Below are positions 9,162 to 17,143 of a stretch of 64,000 nt of DNA, one piece after another (position 1 is the stretch's first letter; each line of letters starts with the position of its first letter). Source of the DNA: SZUA-430 sp031413635 (GTDB lineage Bacteria; Pseudomonadota; Alphaproteobacteria; Micropepsales; Micropepsaceae); contig JANOFM010000130.1 of assembly GCA_031413635.1 (NCBI GenBank), positions 3,541 through 67,540 of the forward strand. The letters run 5' to 3'. Both the position numbers and the translations under genes were made by a program. The notes beneath the pieces were generated by a model. The model made no database searches. It was not told the DNA's origin and saw only the letters and a list, made by a program, of their open reading frames with translations.

Positions 9162-9326
9162 ATGTTTACAAGCGAAATTGTTGCGTATCTCTGGCATCTG
9201 TGGGTCGATCTCTTCGGCGGACTGGGCTTGCCGTGGAGCAAACAGGTGACCGCCGGCATCGCGCTTGCCGCGGTGTTTTATTTGGTCGGTTGGTGCTTCA
9301 AATTCCTAAACAAGTCCCAGAACTGA
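9162..9326 (+). CDS. Small membrane protein (54 aa)
   Basis: A strong purine-rich site (AAAGGAAAGGAGG, 9143-9155) lies just upstream of the ATG at 9162, arguing that this short frame is translated. The product has an amphipathic N-terminal half with several Trp and one membrane segment (residues about 29-47, GIALAAVFYLVGWCF), ending with a short Lys-containing tail. It ends only 4 bases before the convergent M48 gene. No family recognised. Confidence 0.7.
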   Translation: MFTSEIVAYLWHLWVDLFGGLGLPWSKQVTAGIALAAVFYLVGWCFKFLNKSQN

Positions 9327-9330
9327 ATCT

Positions 9331-10398
9331 CTAGGCGGCACCGCCGGGTATTGAGCCCCAAGGCCCGCCGCCCTCGGCCGGCGCCGAGGCGGATAACCGA
9401 TCGAGCTTTCCGGGGTCGCGCCCGCCCGCGACGGCGATCAGCTTGTCGACCCGCCGCTGAACGCTGGGATGCGTCGAGAACAAATCGGCGATCGAGTTCT
9501 TCTGGTTCTCGATGCACATTTCCATGATGCCGGACGGCACTGTGGGCATTTCGGCGCGGCCTTCGATCTTGCGCAGAGCGCGGATCATGGCGTCGGGATT
9601 CTTGGTCAATTCCGCCGCCCCCGCGTCGGCCAAATACTCGCGCGACCGCGACAGGGCAAAGCGGATCACCAGCGACAGGAACCATGCGATCGCAATCAAC
9701 GCCAACGCGACGACGATTGCCGCAGCGCCACCGCCTTTCTTGCCGCTGCCTGACGACGACCCGCCCGACCGCCAGCGCGTACCGCTCATCGAACCGCGGA
9801 AAAACCCTCGAAACGCCAATTCGCCCGCCAGCGTAATCACGCCAGCAATCACGACGGCCACCACCATCAACCGCACGTCGCCGTTGCGAATGTGCGTCAA
9901 CTCATGCGCCAGAACCGCCTCAAGCTCGGGATCGTCGAGCGCGTTCATCAGCCCACGCGTCACCGCGACCTTGTATTGCTTCTCGTGCATGCCCGACGCA
10001 TAGGCGTTCAGAATGTCGGTCTCCATGATCTGCAGACGCGGCATAGTGATCCCGCGCGAGATGCAGAGATTTTCAAGCAGGTTGTAAAGACGGGGTTCTT
10101 CCTCGCGCGTAACATCTTTCGCGCCGGTCGAACGGTCGATCATCCGCTGATGAAAAGTATAGCCGATGAAGGCCCAAGCTCCCGTAGCCAACGTCGCCCA
10201 CGGCAGCAACCACAGAAACTGGCTCCACGTTTCGTCGAGAATAACGTCGAGCGGTTCTTCGCCGATGGCAAAGCCATTGAAGGCCAAAACAAACGCGAAC
10301 ACGAGAATGTAGACCAGCAGGAACAACCCGCCGATCAAAACAACCGACCGCGTCCGGTTCGTCCGGATGTGGGAATAAAGCCCGTATGCCTCGCCCAT
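9331..10398 (-). CDS. M48 family zinc metallopeptidase, HtpX-like (355 aa)
   Basis: The zinc motif HELTH with the third ligand Glu expected downstream in the SREYLADAGA segment identifies an M48 membrane peptidase. Two N-terminal membrane segments (about 19-41 and 63-83) precede the catalytic domain, and two more hydrophobic stretches flank the Gly/Ser-rich insertion near 205-260. HtpX-type enzymes degrade misfolded membrane proteins with the active site facing the cytoplasm. It lies 28 bases downstream of lemA, a widespread pairing; the substrate of that pair is not settled. A Gly/Pro-rich C-terminal tail follows the domain. Confidence 0.92.
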   Translation of the reverse strand: MGEAYGLYSHIRTNRTRSVVLIGGLFLLVYILVFAFVLAFNGFAIGEEPLDVILDETWSQFLWLLPWATLATGAWAFIGYTFHQRMIDRSTGAKDVTREEEPRLYNLLENLCISRGITMPRLQIMETDILNAYASGMHEKQYKVAVTRGLMNALDDPELEAVLAHELTHIRNGDVRLMVVAVVIAGVITLAGELAFRGFFRGSMSGTRWRSGGSSSGSGKKGGGAAAIVVALALIAIAWFLSLVIRFALSRSREYLADAGAAELTKNPDAMIRALRKIEGRAEMPTVPSGIMEMCIENQKNSIADLFSTHPSVQRRVDKLIAVAGGRDPGKLDRLSASAPAEGGGPWGSIPGGAA

Positions 10399-10426
10399 CG
10401 AGCCTACCCCTTCGCGGGTGACGGCC

Positions 10427-10996
10427 CTAGAATTTCACTTGCGGAGCGGTGTCCAGCGTCTTGCGCTGATCGTCGCCGACATCGAAGAACTCGCGATTGA
10501 TAAAGCCCATCGCACGCGCAAATAGCATGGCCGGAAACGCCTCGACCGCAGCGTTGAACTCGGACACCGCGCTGTTGAAGAAGCGCCGCGCCGCCGAGAG
10601 TTTGTTTTCGACGTCGCTCAAATCGCGCTGCAACTGCTGAAAATTCGCACTGGCCTTGAGATCCGGATAGGCCTCGGACAAGGCGAACAACTGCCTGAGC
10701 GCGCCCGATAACATATTCTCGGCCTGCGCCTGCGCCGCCGGACCGTGGGCACCCAAAGCCGCATTGCGCGCCTGCACCACCGCATCGAGCGTCGTCTTCT
10801 CGTGGCTCGCGTACCCCTTCACGGTCTCGACCAAATTTGGGATCAGATCGTGGCGCTGCTTCAACTGAACGTCGATATCGGCGAACGACTGGTTACAACG
10901 CTGCCGCATCGCGACCAGGCCGTTATAGATCGAAATGACCCAAACGATCAGAAGCGCGATCAGCCCCAAGAAAATCCAAAAGCCATATCCGTCCAT
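10427..10996 (-). CDS. lemA: LemA family protein (189 aa)
   Basis: Residues 1-25 form an N-terminal membrane anchor, followed by the conserved LemA helical core with YNGLVAMRQRCNQSFADIDV and QLKQRHDLIPNLVETVKGYA. The ATG at 10996 has AGGAG 9 bases upstream; a GTG one codon earlier is equally possible. LemA proteins are anchored with a helical bundle outside the cytoplasm and are often encoded beside M48 peptidases, as here. Confidence 0.93.
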   Translation of the reverse strand: MDGYGFWIFLGLIALLIVWVISIYNGLVAMRQRCNQSFADIDVQLKQRHDLIPNLVETVKGYASHEKTTLDAVVQARNAALGAHGPAAQAQAENMLSGALRQLFALSEAYPDLKASANFQQLQRDLSDVENKLSAARRFFNSAVSEFNAAVEAFPAMLFARAMGFINREFFDVGDDQRKTLDTAPQVKF

Positions 10997-11096
10997 CACT
11001 CAGATCTCCTGCCGATTCGGGGCACGCGCGCCACTATACACATGCGGTCGCGGCGTTATTAGATGGGTACCCCCGAACCGGCAAGCAAGCCCACCA

Positions 11097-12398
11097 CTAC
11101 TCCGCCGCGCCCTTTTTGAGCTTCTTCGCCGGATCTTCCAGCGGCACGTTGCTGCGCTCCGACCAGGCTTTGCGCGCCTCTTGCTCGGCGGGCGTCAGTT
11201 GCTGTGTGATCTGGCGCCCGAGCGCGATGACGGTGGGAATTTCGTCGTCGGTCAGTTCGCGCAACCGTTGTTTGCGCGCGAAAGCCTTCTCTATATACGG
11301 CGCAAGTTCTTCCATCTTGCGCTTCTGGCGCGCGTCGCTGTGCTCCTTGAATTCCGGCATCACGTCGCGCGCGAACAGTTCCAACGCTTCGCAAATGTGC
11401 TCGTGCCTATTGCGCCCGCCCTGTTGGATGAACGACACCTGATCGACGCCCGCCTCGGCGAAACCACGCAGATGTTTGCGCATCGTGTCCGGCGTGCCGA
11501 TGCCGCCCGCGCCCGCGTTCGACGGCATAGCGTCTTTCACACCCTCGAACGCCTTCCAAATGTCGGTGCGTCCGGGTTTGTGCTCGCCGAAAATGTAATG
11601 GTGGCCGAGTGCGTAGCCGAAGAATTTAAACCCATCGAGTCCGCGCCGTACCGCCTCCTCGCCGTCCTTGTGCACCGAAAACCCGGTGACCATGCAGATG
11701 TTCGGATTGACCGCATGCCCGATCGGCACGCATTCCTCCTTGAAGATACGATAGTAGTCGTCGACCCATTGTTTGGCTTCCTTCGGATCGACGAACGCAA
11801 ACGTCAACGCCCCGATGCCGAGCCGCGCCGCGAGCTTGATCGTCTCGCGGTTCGAGCACGCGACCCACACCGGCGGGTGCGGCCGCTGCACCGGCTTGGG
11901 CACCACGTTGCGGCACGGCATCTCGAAATATTCGCCCTTGAACCCGGGATAGGGCGACATCGCCATCATGTTGAGGCACTGCTCGACCGACTCGCGCCAC
12001 ATCTCGCGCTTCTTCTGGACCGGCACCCGGTAACCGCCGAGCTCGAGCAGCGCCGACGACTCGCCGGTACCGAACTCGACGCGCCCATTCGACACCAGAT
12101 CGAGCGTCGCAATACGCTCCGCCACCCGCGCCGGATGATTGTATCCGGGCGGCATCAACACGATGCCGTGCCCCAAGCGAATCCGTTTTGTGCGCTGCGA
12201 ACACGCCGCCAGAAACACTTCCGGCGCCGAGGAATGAGAGTATTCCTCAAGAAAATGATGCTCGACTTCCCAAGCGTAATCGATGCCGATCTTGTCCGCC
12301 AACTCGACCTGGTCGAGAGCGTCTTGGAACAGTTTCAGCTCGTCGCCATCGTTCCATGGCCGCGGCAGTTGGTGTTCGTAAAAGATGCCGAATTTCAT
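11097..12398 (-). CDS. LLM-class flavin-dependent oxidoreductase (433 aa)
   Basis: A luciferase-like TIM-barrel monooxygenase: the N-terminus MKFGIFYEHQLPRPW, the WEVEHHF segment near residue 45 and the GRVEFGTGES segment near 105 are typical for FMNH2-dependent members. The last 90 residues are a charged helical extension. It should use reduced flavin from a partner reductase to oxygenate an organic substrate in the cytoplasm. It is the last gene of a three-gene operon, 9 bases after the SDR stop, with GAGG before its ATG. The substrate cannot be read from sequence. Confidence 0.88.
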   Translation of the reverse strand: MKFGIFYEHQLPRPWNDGDELKLFQDALDQVELADKIGIDYAWEVEHHFLEEYSHSSAPEVFLAACSQRTKRIRLGHGIVLMPPGYNHPARVAERIATLDLVSNGRVEFGTGESSALLELGGYRVPVQKKREMWRESVEQCLNMMAMSPYPGFKGEYFEMPCRNVVPKPVQRPHPPVWVACSNRETIKLAARLGIGALTFAFVDPKEAKQWVDDYYRIFKEECVPIGHAVNPNICMVTGFSVHKDGEEAVRRGLDGFKFFGYALGHHYIFGEHKPGRTDIWKAFEGVKDAMPSNAGAGGIGTPDTMRKHLRGFAEAGVDQVSFIQQGGRNRHEHICEALELFARDVMPEFKEHSDARQKRKMEELAPYIEKAFARKQRLRELTDDEIPTVIALGRQITQQLTPAEQEARKAWSERSNVPLEDPAKKLKKGAAE

Positions 12399-12407
12399 CG
12401 CAGGCCT

Positions 12408-13304
12408 CTATTTCGTTTGAGCCATCGGCTGCGGCACCGGCGTCACGTCGCGTGCCGGCAATCCGGCCAACGCCTTGCTCCGCTCGCTCTTGTCGAAGGC
12501 GGCCATGATGTTGGCAAAGCGCACCTGAACGAGGGGACGGAACTCGGTGTGGGTGAAAATGTAAAGATCGTTATCCTTCACCGCCTCGACAACGCGATTG
12601 CCGACCGGCTCGGACGGCATGCCCGACATCACCATCGCCTTCGTCTGTTCGCGCGTATCGCCGATCCCAACCTGCACGGTATCCTGCTCGCCATATCGCT
12701 CCGGCTTGTTGCGATGGCTCTCGTAAATGCGAGTCTGCACGAAGCCCGGGCAAAGCACCGACACGCCGATATTCTTCGGCGCCAACTGCCCGGCCCAACC
12801 TTCCGACATCGCCACCACGGCAAACTTTGTCGCGCAGTATGGCTCGGCATTTGGAATGCCCAACATGCCAGCCATCGACGCCGTATTGACGAAATGCCCG
12901 CCTTCACCATGGCTCTCGATCAGCGGCGCAAACACCTCCGTCCCGTAGACGACACCCATCAGGTTGACGTCCATGACCCATTCCCAATCGCGCTCGGCGA
13001 CCGAACCCAAGGGCCCGCCAACGGCGACACCGGCGTTGTTGCACACGACATGCACCTTGCCGAACGCGGCAATCGTCTTCAGCGCCGCCTCGCGCAGCGA
13101 ACCGCGCGACGCGACGTCGCACAGCACACCCTCGGCACGCACCTGACTGTCGCGCAACTCCTGCACCGCCCGCGTCAGTGCCGCCTGTTCAATGTCGGCG
13201 ATCATCACCTTCATGCCTTCGCGGCCGAAGGCCTTGGCCATGGCGAGCCCAAGCCCGCTCGCACCACCTGTGATGAACGCAACCTTGTCTCGCAGATCCT
13301 TCAT
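12408..13304 (-). CDS. Short-chain dehydrogenase/reductase (298 aa)
   Basis: Classical SDR features are complete: cofactor loop TGGASGLG near residue 13, NNAG near 90 and catalytic YCATK near 158 with a preceding Ser in NTASMAG. ADIEQ after the second strand suggests NAD rather than NADP preference (acidic residue). The ATG at 13304 shares one base with the stop of the upstream gene (TGATG), so translation is coupled; a GTG at 13307 is an alternative. It likely oxidises or reduces an alcohol/ketone in the same pathway as the neighbouring monooxygenase. The C-terminus extends about 50 residues beyond the core. Confidence 0.9.
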   Translation of the reverse strand: MKDLRDKVAFITGGASGLGLAMAKAFGREGMKVMIADIEQAALTRAVQELRDSQVRAEGVLCDVASRGSLREAALKTIAAFGKVHVVCNNAGVAVGGPLGSVAERDWEWVMDVNLMGVVYGTEVFAPLIESHGEGGHFVNTASMAGMLGIPNAEPYCATKFAVVAMSEGWAGQLAPKNIGVSVLCPGFVQTRIYESHRNKPERYGEQDTVQVGIGDTREQTKAMVMSGMPSEPVGNRVVEAVKDNDLYIFTHTEFRPLVQVRFANIMAAFDKSERSKALAGLPARDVTPVPQPMAQTK

Positions 13305-14332
13305 CACGCCGCGGCCTTCTGTTCCAGTGCATCGAACTGCGCCAGCAACGCGCGCCCGTCCGGACGCTTGCTGATGCGCGCCTCGATCGCCTGACGCCCT
13401 TGCTCACGGCCGAAATCGGCCTGCGTCACCGAATGCCAGTGGATCATGCCTTCCCAAATCGGGTCGATCATCGCTGAGCCCTTGATCCGCTCGCCGTTCA
13501 GCCCCTTGATCGTAAAGCTGCGCATCTCCGACACGAACGACTGCAGATAGCCGACATGGATCGCCTCGTCGGTTCGAATGCGCTCGACCAGTTCCGCCGC
13601 ATGCATCGCCGCCGGCCGCCGGTCGCGGAATACCTCGGGCGACCGCATCAGATTGGTGCAGAACGAAAAGAACGCCTCCGCCCTGACTTCGATCATCAGC
13701 ACATTCATCAGCAGCAGGATCCACTCCTCGTAGACTTTGTCGATCTGCGGCATCAATCGCCCGATCTCCGGCCGCGCAATGCTCGTCGGCACCTCGGGCA
13801 GCGGAAAAGCATCCTTGCCGAACAACGCGTCGCGCACCGCAAACCACATATCGTCGTGCCCGCCTTGGCCGTGCTCTTTGTCGCCGCCCTCGTCAAGCCC
13901 GTGCGCGTAGAGCAACCCCTTGTTCAAGTGCCCGACGCACGTGCCCGACACGTCTTCTTCGATGATCGCCTGAAAGTCGGGCGCCGACGCATCACACAAG
14001 GCGCGTCCGCGCGCCTCGATGATCCCGGTGATTGTCAGCGAATTCCACAGTGTCTCGCCCAAACCGTGCTTGAGCAGAAACTCCTGCTGGCCGAGCCCCG
14101 GATAGGACTCGCGCTTCAGCAACCGCGTCGTCGCATCGATCAAGGGAAACCCGCGTTCTTTCAGCTGCGCCTGCCACGCCTCGACCGCCGGCCAGCGAAC
14201 CAACGTGCGCGGCGAGATGTAGGTCCCCTTCGCATCGAACCCGCCATGCAATCGATAGCCCGCCTCGACCTGCGGCTTCGCGTACGGATGCTCGGCCATG
14301 ATTTCGTCCCGGGTGTAAATGACGCGCGCCAT
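13304..14332 (-). CDS. Ferritin-like helical protein, first gene of oxidoreductase operon (342 aa)
   Basis: The ATG at 14332 is preceded by AGGAG with 6 bases spacing. The sequence is mostly helical with paired acidic/His motifs expected of a di-iron four-helix bundle: IIEEDVSG followed by CVGHLNKG, MIEVRAEAFF, and ERIRTDEAIHVGYL. A metal site is an inference from these motifs. It leads the operon with an SDR and a flavin monooxygenase, so a role in oxidative breakdown of an organic substrate is plausible. I do not know a named family for it. Confidence 0.75.
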   Translation of the reverse strand: MARVIYTRDEIMAEHPYAKPQVEAGYRLHGGFDAKGTYISPRTLVRWPAVEAWQAQLKERGFPLIDATTRLLKRESYPGLGQQEFLLKHGLGETLWNSLTITGIIEARGRALCDASAPDFQAIIEEDVSGTCVGHLNKGLLYAHGLDEGGDKEHGQGGHDDMWFAVRDALFGKDAFPLPEVPTSIARPEIGRLMPQIDKVYEEWILLLMNVLMIEVRAEAFFSFCTNLMRSPEVFRDRRPAAMHAAELVERIRTDEAIHVGYLQSFVSEMRSFTIKGLNGERIKGSAMIDPIWEGMIHWHSVTQADFGREQGRQAIEARISKRPDGRALLAQFDALEQKAAA

Positions 14333-14640
14333 TGCAAGCTCCTGATGTGGCAGTGAACTGATAATTTGTCAGTTGTTGATCAGAGTCAATTCGTAACCCG
14401 CCGAATTGCCGCCGGCCCTTCATTTTTCGGCACTGGCGCACGCGCCGCCAGTCGCCGTGCGATGCTTGGGTTGCGTGAACCCACACATGTGCCGGGCGGA
14501 CCGCTTGCCAGGGGCTCCGATGCCCCCGATAGCTGACGGTCCATTGCTTGATTGCAAAACGAAGCGATGAGCCACGAACGGATAGAACCCGCACACCGTC
14601 AGTTCCGCGTGGTGGAGGAAACGGTCGCTCAACCGAATGA
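14333..14640. other. Intergenic region upstream of oxidoreductase operon
   Basis: This 308-base gap lies between the alpha/beta hydrolase stop and the ferritin-like gene start, both minus strand. Near the right-hand gene it holds the palindrome at 14356-14374. A 70-codon frame at 14420-14632 lacks a ribosome site and family features, so I do not call it. Confidence 0.5.
14356..14374. promoter_or_regulatory. 19-bp palindromic operator candidate
   Basis: AACTGA and TCAGTT are perfect inverted arms around a 7-base AT-rich centre, 24 bases upstream of the ferritin-like start codon. Size and position fit an operator for a dimeric repressor such as a TetR protein; the only TetR gene in view is at 19124-19750, but nothing links them directly. 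Confidence 0.55.
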
Positions 14641-15396
14641 CTACTTAGGCGAGACGTCGCGTGAGTGAGAGCTCGGCGGCGCGGTGTTTCCGCGCCGTTC
14701 ACGAACTGCATCGGATAGCTGAAATTCCAAGAGGAGCGCGGCAAGTTCGATGGGCCTTTCTTTGGCGATAAGGTGCCCGGCGCCTGCGACCGACACGATC
14801 CGCGCATGCGGTGCCAGCTGAAGGAATCTGGCGGCATCGATATCCTCGGTTACGGCAGGTTCTCCGGCACGGATGGCGAGAATTGGCAGCGAGAGCCCTC
14901 TCGTGATTTCCCTCAGGCGATCTCGCCTACCGAGGATATCCGCGACGAGGGGCGACTTGTCCATGCCCAGGGGCGCGAGGAAACGTCGGGTTCGCTCCGG
15001 GTCGGGATCGGGGAATACGTCGACGAGGACGAGTGCCGCGACATTGGCCTCTGTCGCCGCATTGGCCAGCGCGAGCAAAGCCGCAAAGCCCCCCAGCGAC
15101 GCGCCGACGACGACAGGCATGGTCAATTGCGCCACCATGTCGATCGTATCCTCGCCATAAGCCGGCAAGGTCGAGGCTCGGTCGCCGACGCTCTCGCCGT
15201 GTCCGCGCTGATCATACGCGGTTGCGCGGCACCCATGCCTGGCAAGATAATCCATCACTGGATGCCAGACCCGCCTCAGCTCTCCGCCGGCATGTAGCAA
15301 GAGCAGATCGGGACCACTGCCGAGACTGTCGAAACAAAGTCTGCCATCTGGCCTAGTCAATGAACCGGTGATCATTTCCGCCACATCGAACTCCAC
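14641..15396 (-). CDS. Alpha/beta hydrolase (251 aa)
   Basis: An alpha/beta hydrolase with nucleophile elbow VGASLGG (Ser near residue 99), an HAGG oxyanion segment near 35, YDQRGHGES near 61 and the C-terminal catalytic His in AGAGHLIA. The frame opens with a GTG directly abutting the stop of the GlxA-type regulator; an ATG seven codons later (15375) is an equally good start. Co-transcription with the regulator is almost certain. Cytoplasmic esterase or C-C hydrolase activity is likely, substrate unknown. The gene belongs to a block with more G than C on the plus strand, unlike its surroundings. Confidence 0.85.
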   Translation of the reverse strand: MEFDVAEMITGSLTRPDGRLCFDSLGSGPDLLLLHAGGELRRVWHPVMDYLARHGCRATAYDQRGHGESVGDRASTLPAYGEDTIDMVAQLTMPVVVGASLGGFAALLALANAATEANVAALVLVDVFPDPDPERTRRFLAPLGMDKSPLVADILGRRDRLREITRGLSLPILAIRAGEPAVTEDIDAARFLQLAPHARIVSVAGAGHLIAKERPIELAALLLEFQLSDAVRERRGNTAPPSSHSRDVSPK

Positions 15397-16329
15397 TCAA
15401 GCTGCCGGGCGAAAGTGCCCGGGTGCATGTTTCGTGTCGCGGCGGATGAGACGGCGCAGCGTCGATGGTTCTGCATAGCCAACACGGCGCGCGATCTCAT
15501 CGACGGGCAGGCGCGAGCTTTCAAGGAGATAGCGCGCGGTTTCGATTCTGATGCGTTGCACGAATTGAATGGGCGAGACGCCGCAGATTGCCGCGATGCG
15601 GCGCGCGAAGGTGCGGGGCGCTAAGCCGACCGCGGCGGCAATGTCGTCGATGGCAAAGTCGCGGGCGATGTTTTTGCGCACCCAAGTTTCGGCCTTGGCG
15701 ATCTTGGGGTCTTGGCCCGCGAAGTAGGTGATCGCCATGAAGGGCGCCTGAGAACGGCGCTGATCGAGAAGAAGGTAGTTGGCGCAGGCTTTGGCGAGGT
15801 TCGGTCCGGCGAACTTGCCGACGACGGCCAGCATCAAATCCATCTGCGCCATCGCGGCGCCGCCGGTGGCAATAGGCCAGTCGGCGACGACCATGCGGTC
15901 GGTGATGAGTTCGACCTTGGGATAGCGCTGCTGAAAGGTGGGCGCGAGCCACCATGTCGTGGTCGCGCGGCGGCCGTCGAGCAAGCCAGCTTCGGCCAGC
16001 AAAAATGTGCTGGCGCAAGACGCGGCGAGCGTGAGACCTGAATCGAATGCGTCGACCAGCATCGCGGCCGCGCGCCGGCAGGCTGGACTTCTCAATTTTG
16101 CGTCCACTTCGTCCGCCGATGCGGTACCGAGGCCTGGGACGATAATGAGGTCGGCGTCGCGCAGCGTCGCGTTGTTGCCGCGCGGGCCGCAGCACACCGT
16201 GCGAACGTCGAACGGCAAGGCGCGCTTCGTCGCCGCGCTGATGCGGTTGGCGGTCGCCATCACGTCGTGGGTGATGGCCGCGCTTGAGGCCATGCAGTTC
16301 TGGACCTCTAGTACCACGACATTCGTCAT
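15397..16329 (-). CDS. GlxA-type AraC family regulator (310 aa)
   Basis: The N-terminal part (about 1-185) is a DJ-1/PfpI-like domain with ADLIIVPGLG and the nucleophile-elbow-like AASCASTFLLAEAGLLDG; the C-terminal 90 residues carry two AraC helix-turn-helix motifs, with DIAAAVGLAPRTFARR and EIARRVGYAEPSTLRRL. This is the architecture of GlxA-like transcription factors, which respond to small amine or amide metabolites. It is divergent from the HD-domain gene at 16425, with an inverted repeat at its own start, so it probably controls both directions. Confidence 0.9.
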   Translation of the reverse strand: MTNVVVLEVQNCMASSAAITHDVMATANRISAATKRALPFDVRTVCCGPRGNNATLRDADLIIVPGLGTASADEVDAKLRSPACRRAAAMLVDAFDSGLTLAASCASTFLLAEAGLLDGRRATTTWWLAPTFQQRYPKVELITDRMVVADWPIATGGAAMAQMDLMLAVVGKFAGPNLAKACANYLLLDQRRSQAPFMAITYFAGQDPKIAKAETWVRKNIARDFAIDDIAAAVGLAPRTFARRIAAICGVSPIQFVQRIRIETARYLLESSRLPVDEIARRVGYAEPSTLRRLIRRDTKHAPGHFRPAA

Positions 16330-16362
16330 GTCAAAAAAACCCCGTTAAAAGTCATTTTTGAC
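16330..16362. promoter_or_regulatory. Inverted repeat in divergent regulator promoter
   Basis: GTCAAAAA and TTTTTGAC are perfect 8-base inverted arms 17 bases apart, directly abutting the regulator start codon. A perfect TTGACA (16358-16363) overlaps the right arm and could be the -35 of the HD-domain gene, with only a weak -10 about 17 bases on. Binding of the GlxA-type regulator here is inference. Confidence 0.55.
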
Positions 16363-16424
16363 ACTAGCTGGTTAGAGGCTGAATGGCAATGATCGTCACC
16401 TGACAACGCTAAACGGATGGCATC

Positions 16425-17126
16425 ATGACGACGCAAACTCACGCTCCGACTTGCATGTGCGCGCGGCGCGGATTCCTTTCCGCGCTTGGCTTTGCGGGCG
16501 TGGTGCTGGCTGCGCCGGGTGTTCTTGCCGGTCAAAGCGCCGCGACGCTGCAATTCCCCGACACGCCGGCTGCGGCCGCGGCGGAGCTTTACCTCTACGC
16601 AATTTCGTCGCCAGTGATGGTTCGGCATTGCAAGCGCAGCTATCTGTTCGGGAAAGCGCTGGCGGACAAGGCGGGGGCAAAGCCCGATCTCGAGGCGCTC
16701 TATGTCGGCTGTTTGCTTCACGATCTTGGGCTTGAGCCGCTGTTTGCCGGCCCCGACGACTTCGAATCGATTGGGGCGCGTGAGGCGGATCGTTTTTTAA
16801 GCGCGAAGGGTTACGTTCAACTCGGGCGCGTGGTCTCGGCGGCGATCGAAATTCACACGTCCGTCGAGACTGCGAAGGATCCACGACCGGAAGTCGCGTT
16901 CCTCAATATGGGTGCGTTCGTGGACGTGACGGGGATGCGCATCGATCAAATTGAACCGAAGCTTATTCAGCAGATCATCGCGGAATACCCGCGCGACGGG
17001 ACCAAGGCGCTTCTCTCCGCTCTGCTCAAACACGAAATCGACACCAAGCCGCACTCACGATTTGGACAGGTCGCCAAGCGGGTCGATGTTCCGAAACTGG
17101 TCGCCGACGCGCCGTTCGCAAGCTGA
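16425..17126 (+). CDS. Tat-exported HD-domain hydrolase, cyanamide hydratase-like (233 aa)
   Basis: The N-terminus has a twin-arginine signal (CARRGFLSALGFAG) followed by a hydrophobic stretch ending near ALA/VLAGQ, so the protein is probably exported folded, with its metal already bound. The mature region carries an HD-type metal site: His in VRHCKRSYLFG, HD in CLLHDLGL and a later AAIEIHTS. The wording of these motifs is close to the cyanamide hydratase subfamily of HD proteins, which add water to cyanamide or related nitriles. The gene leads a two-gene operon with dienelactone hydrolase 17 bases downstream. Confidence 0.82.
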   Translation: MTTQTHAPTCMCARRGFLSALGFAGVVLAAPGVLAGQSAATLQFPDTPAAAAAELYLYAISSPVMVRHCKRSYLFGKALADKAGAKPDLEALYVGCLLHDLGLEPLFAGPDDFESIGAREADRFLSAKGYVQLGRVVSAAIEIHTSVETAKDPRPEVAFLNMGAFVDVTGMRIDQIEPKLIQQIIAEYPRDGTKALLSALLKHEIDTKPHSRFGQVAKRVDVPKLVADAPFAS

Positions 17127-17143
17127 TTTCTGGAGAAAAGCCG

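Noticed and set aside
10935..13394. Very long plus-strand open frame (819 codons)
   Set aside because: It lies antisense to the LLM and SDR genes, has shadow-like His/Arg/Pro-rich composition and no domain.
14420..14632. 70-codon minus-strand frame in an intergenic region
   Set aside because: No ribosome site, irregular composition and low complexity; no support.
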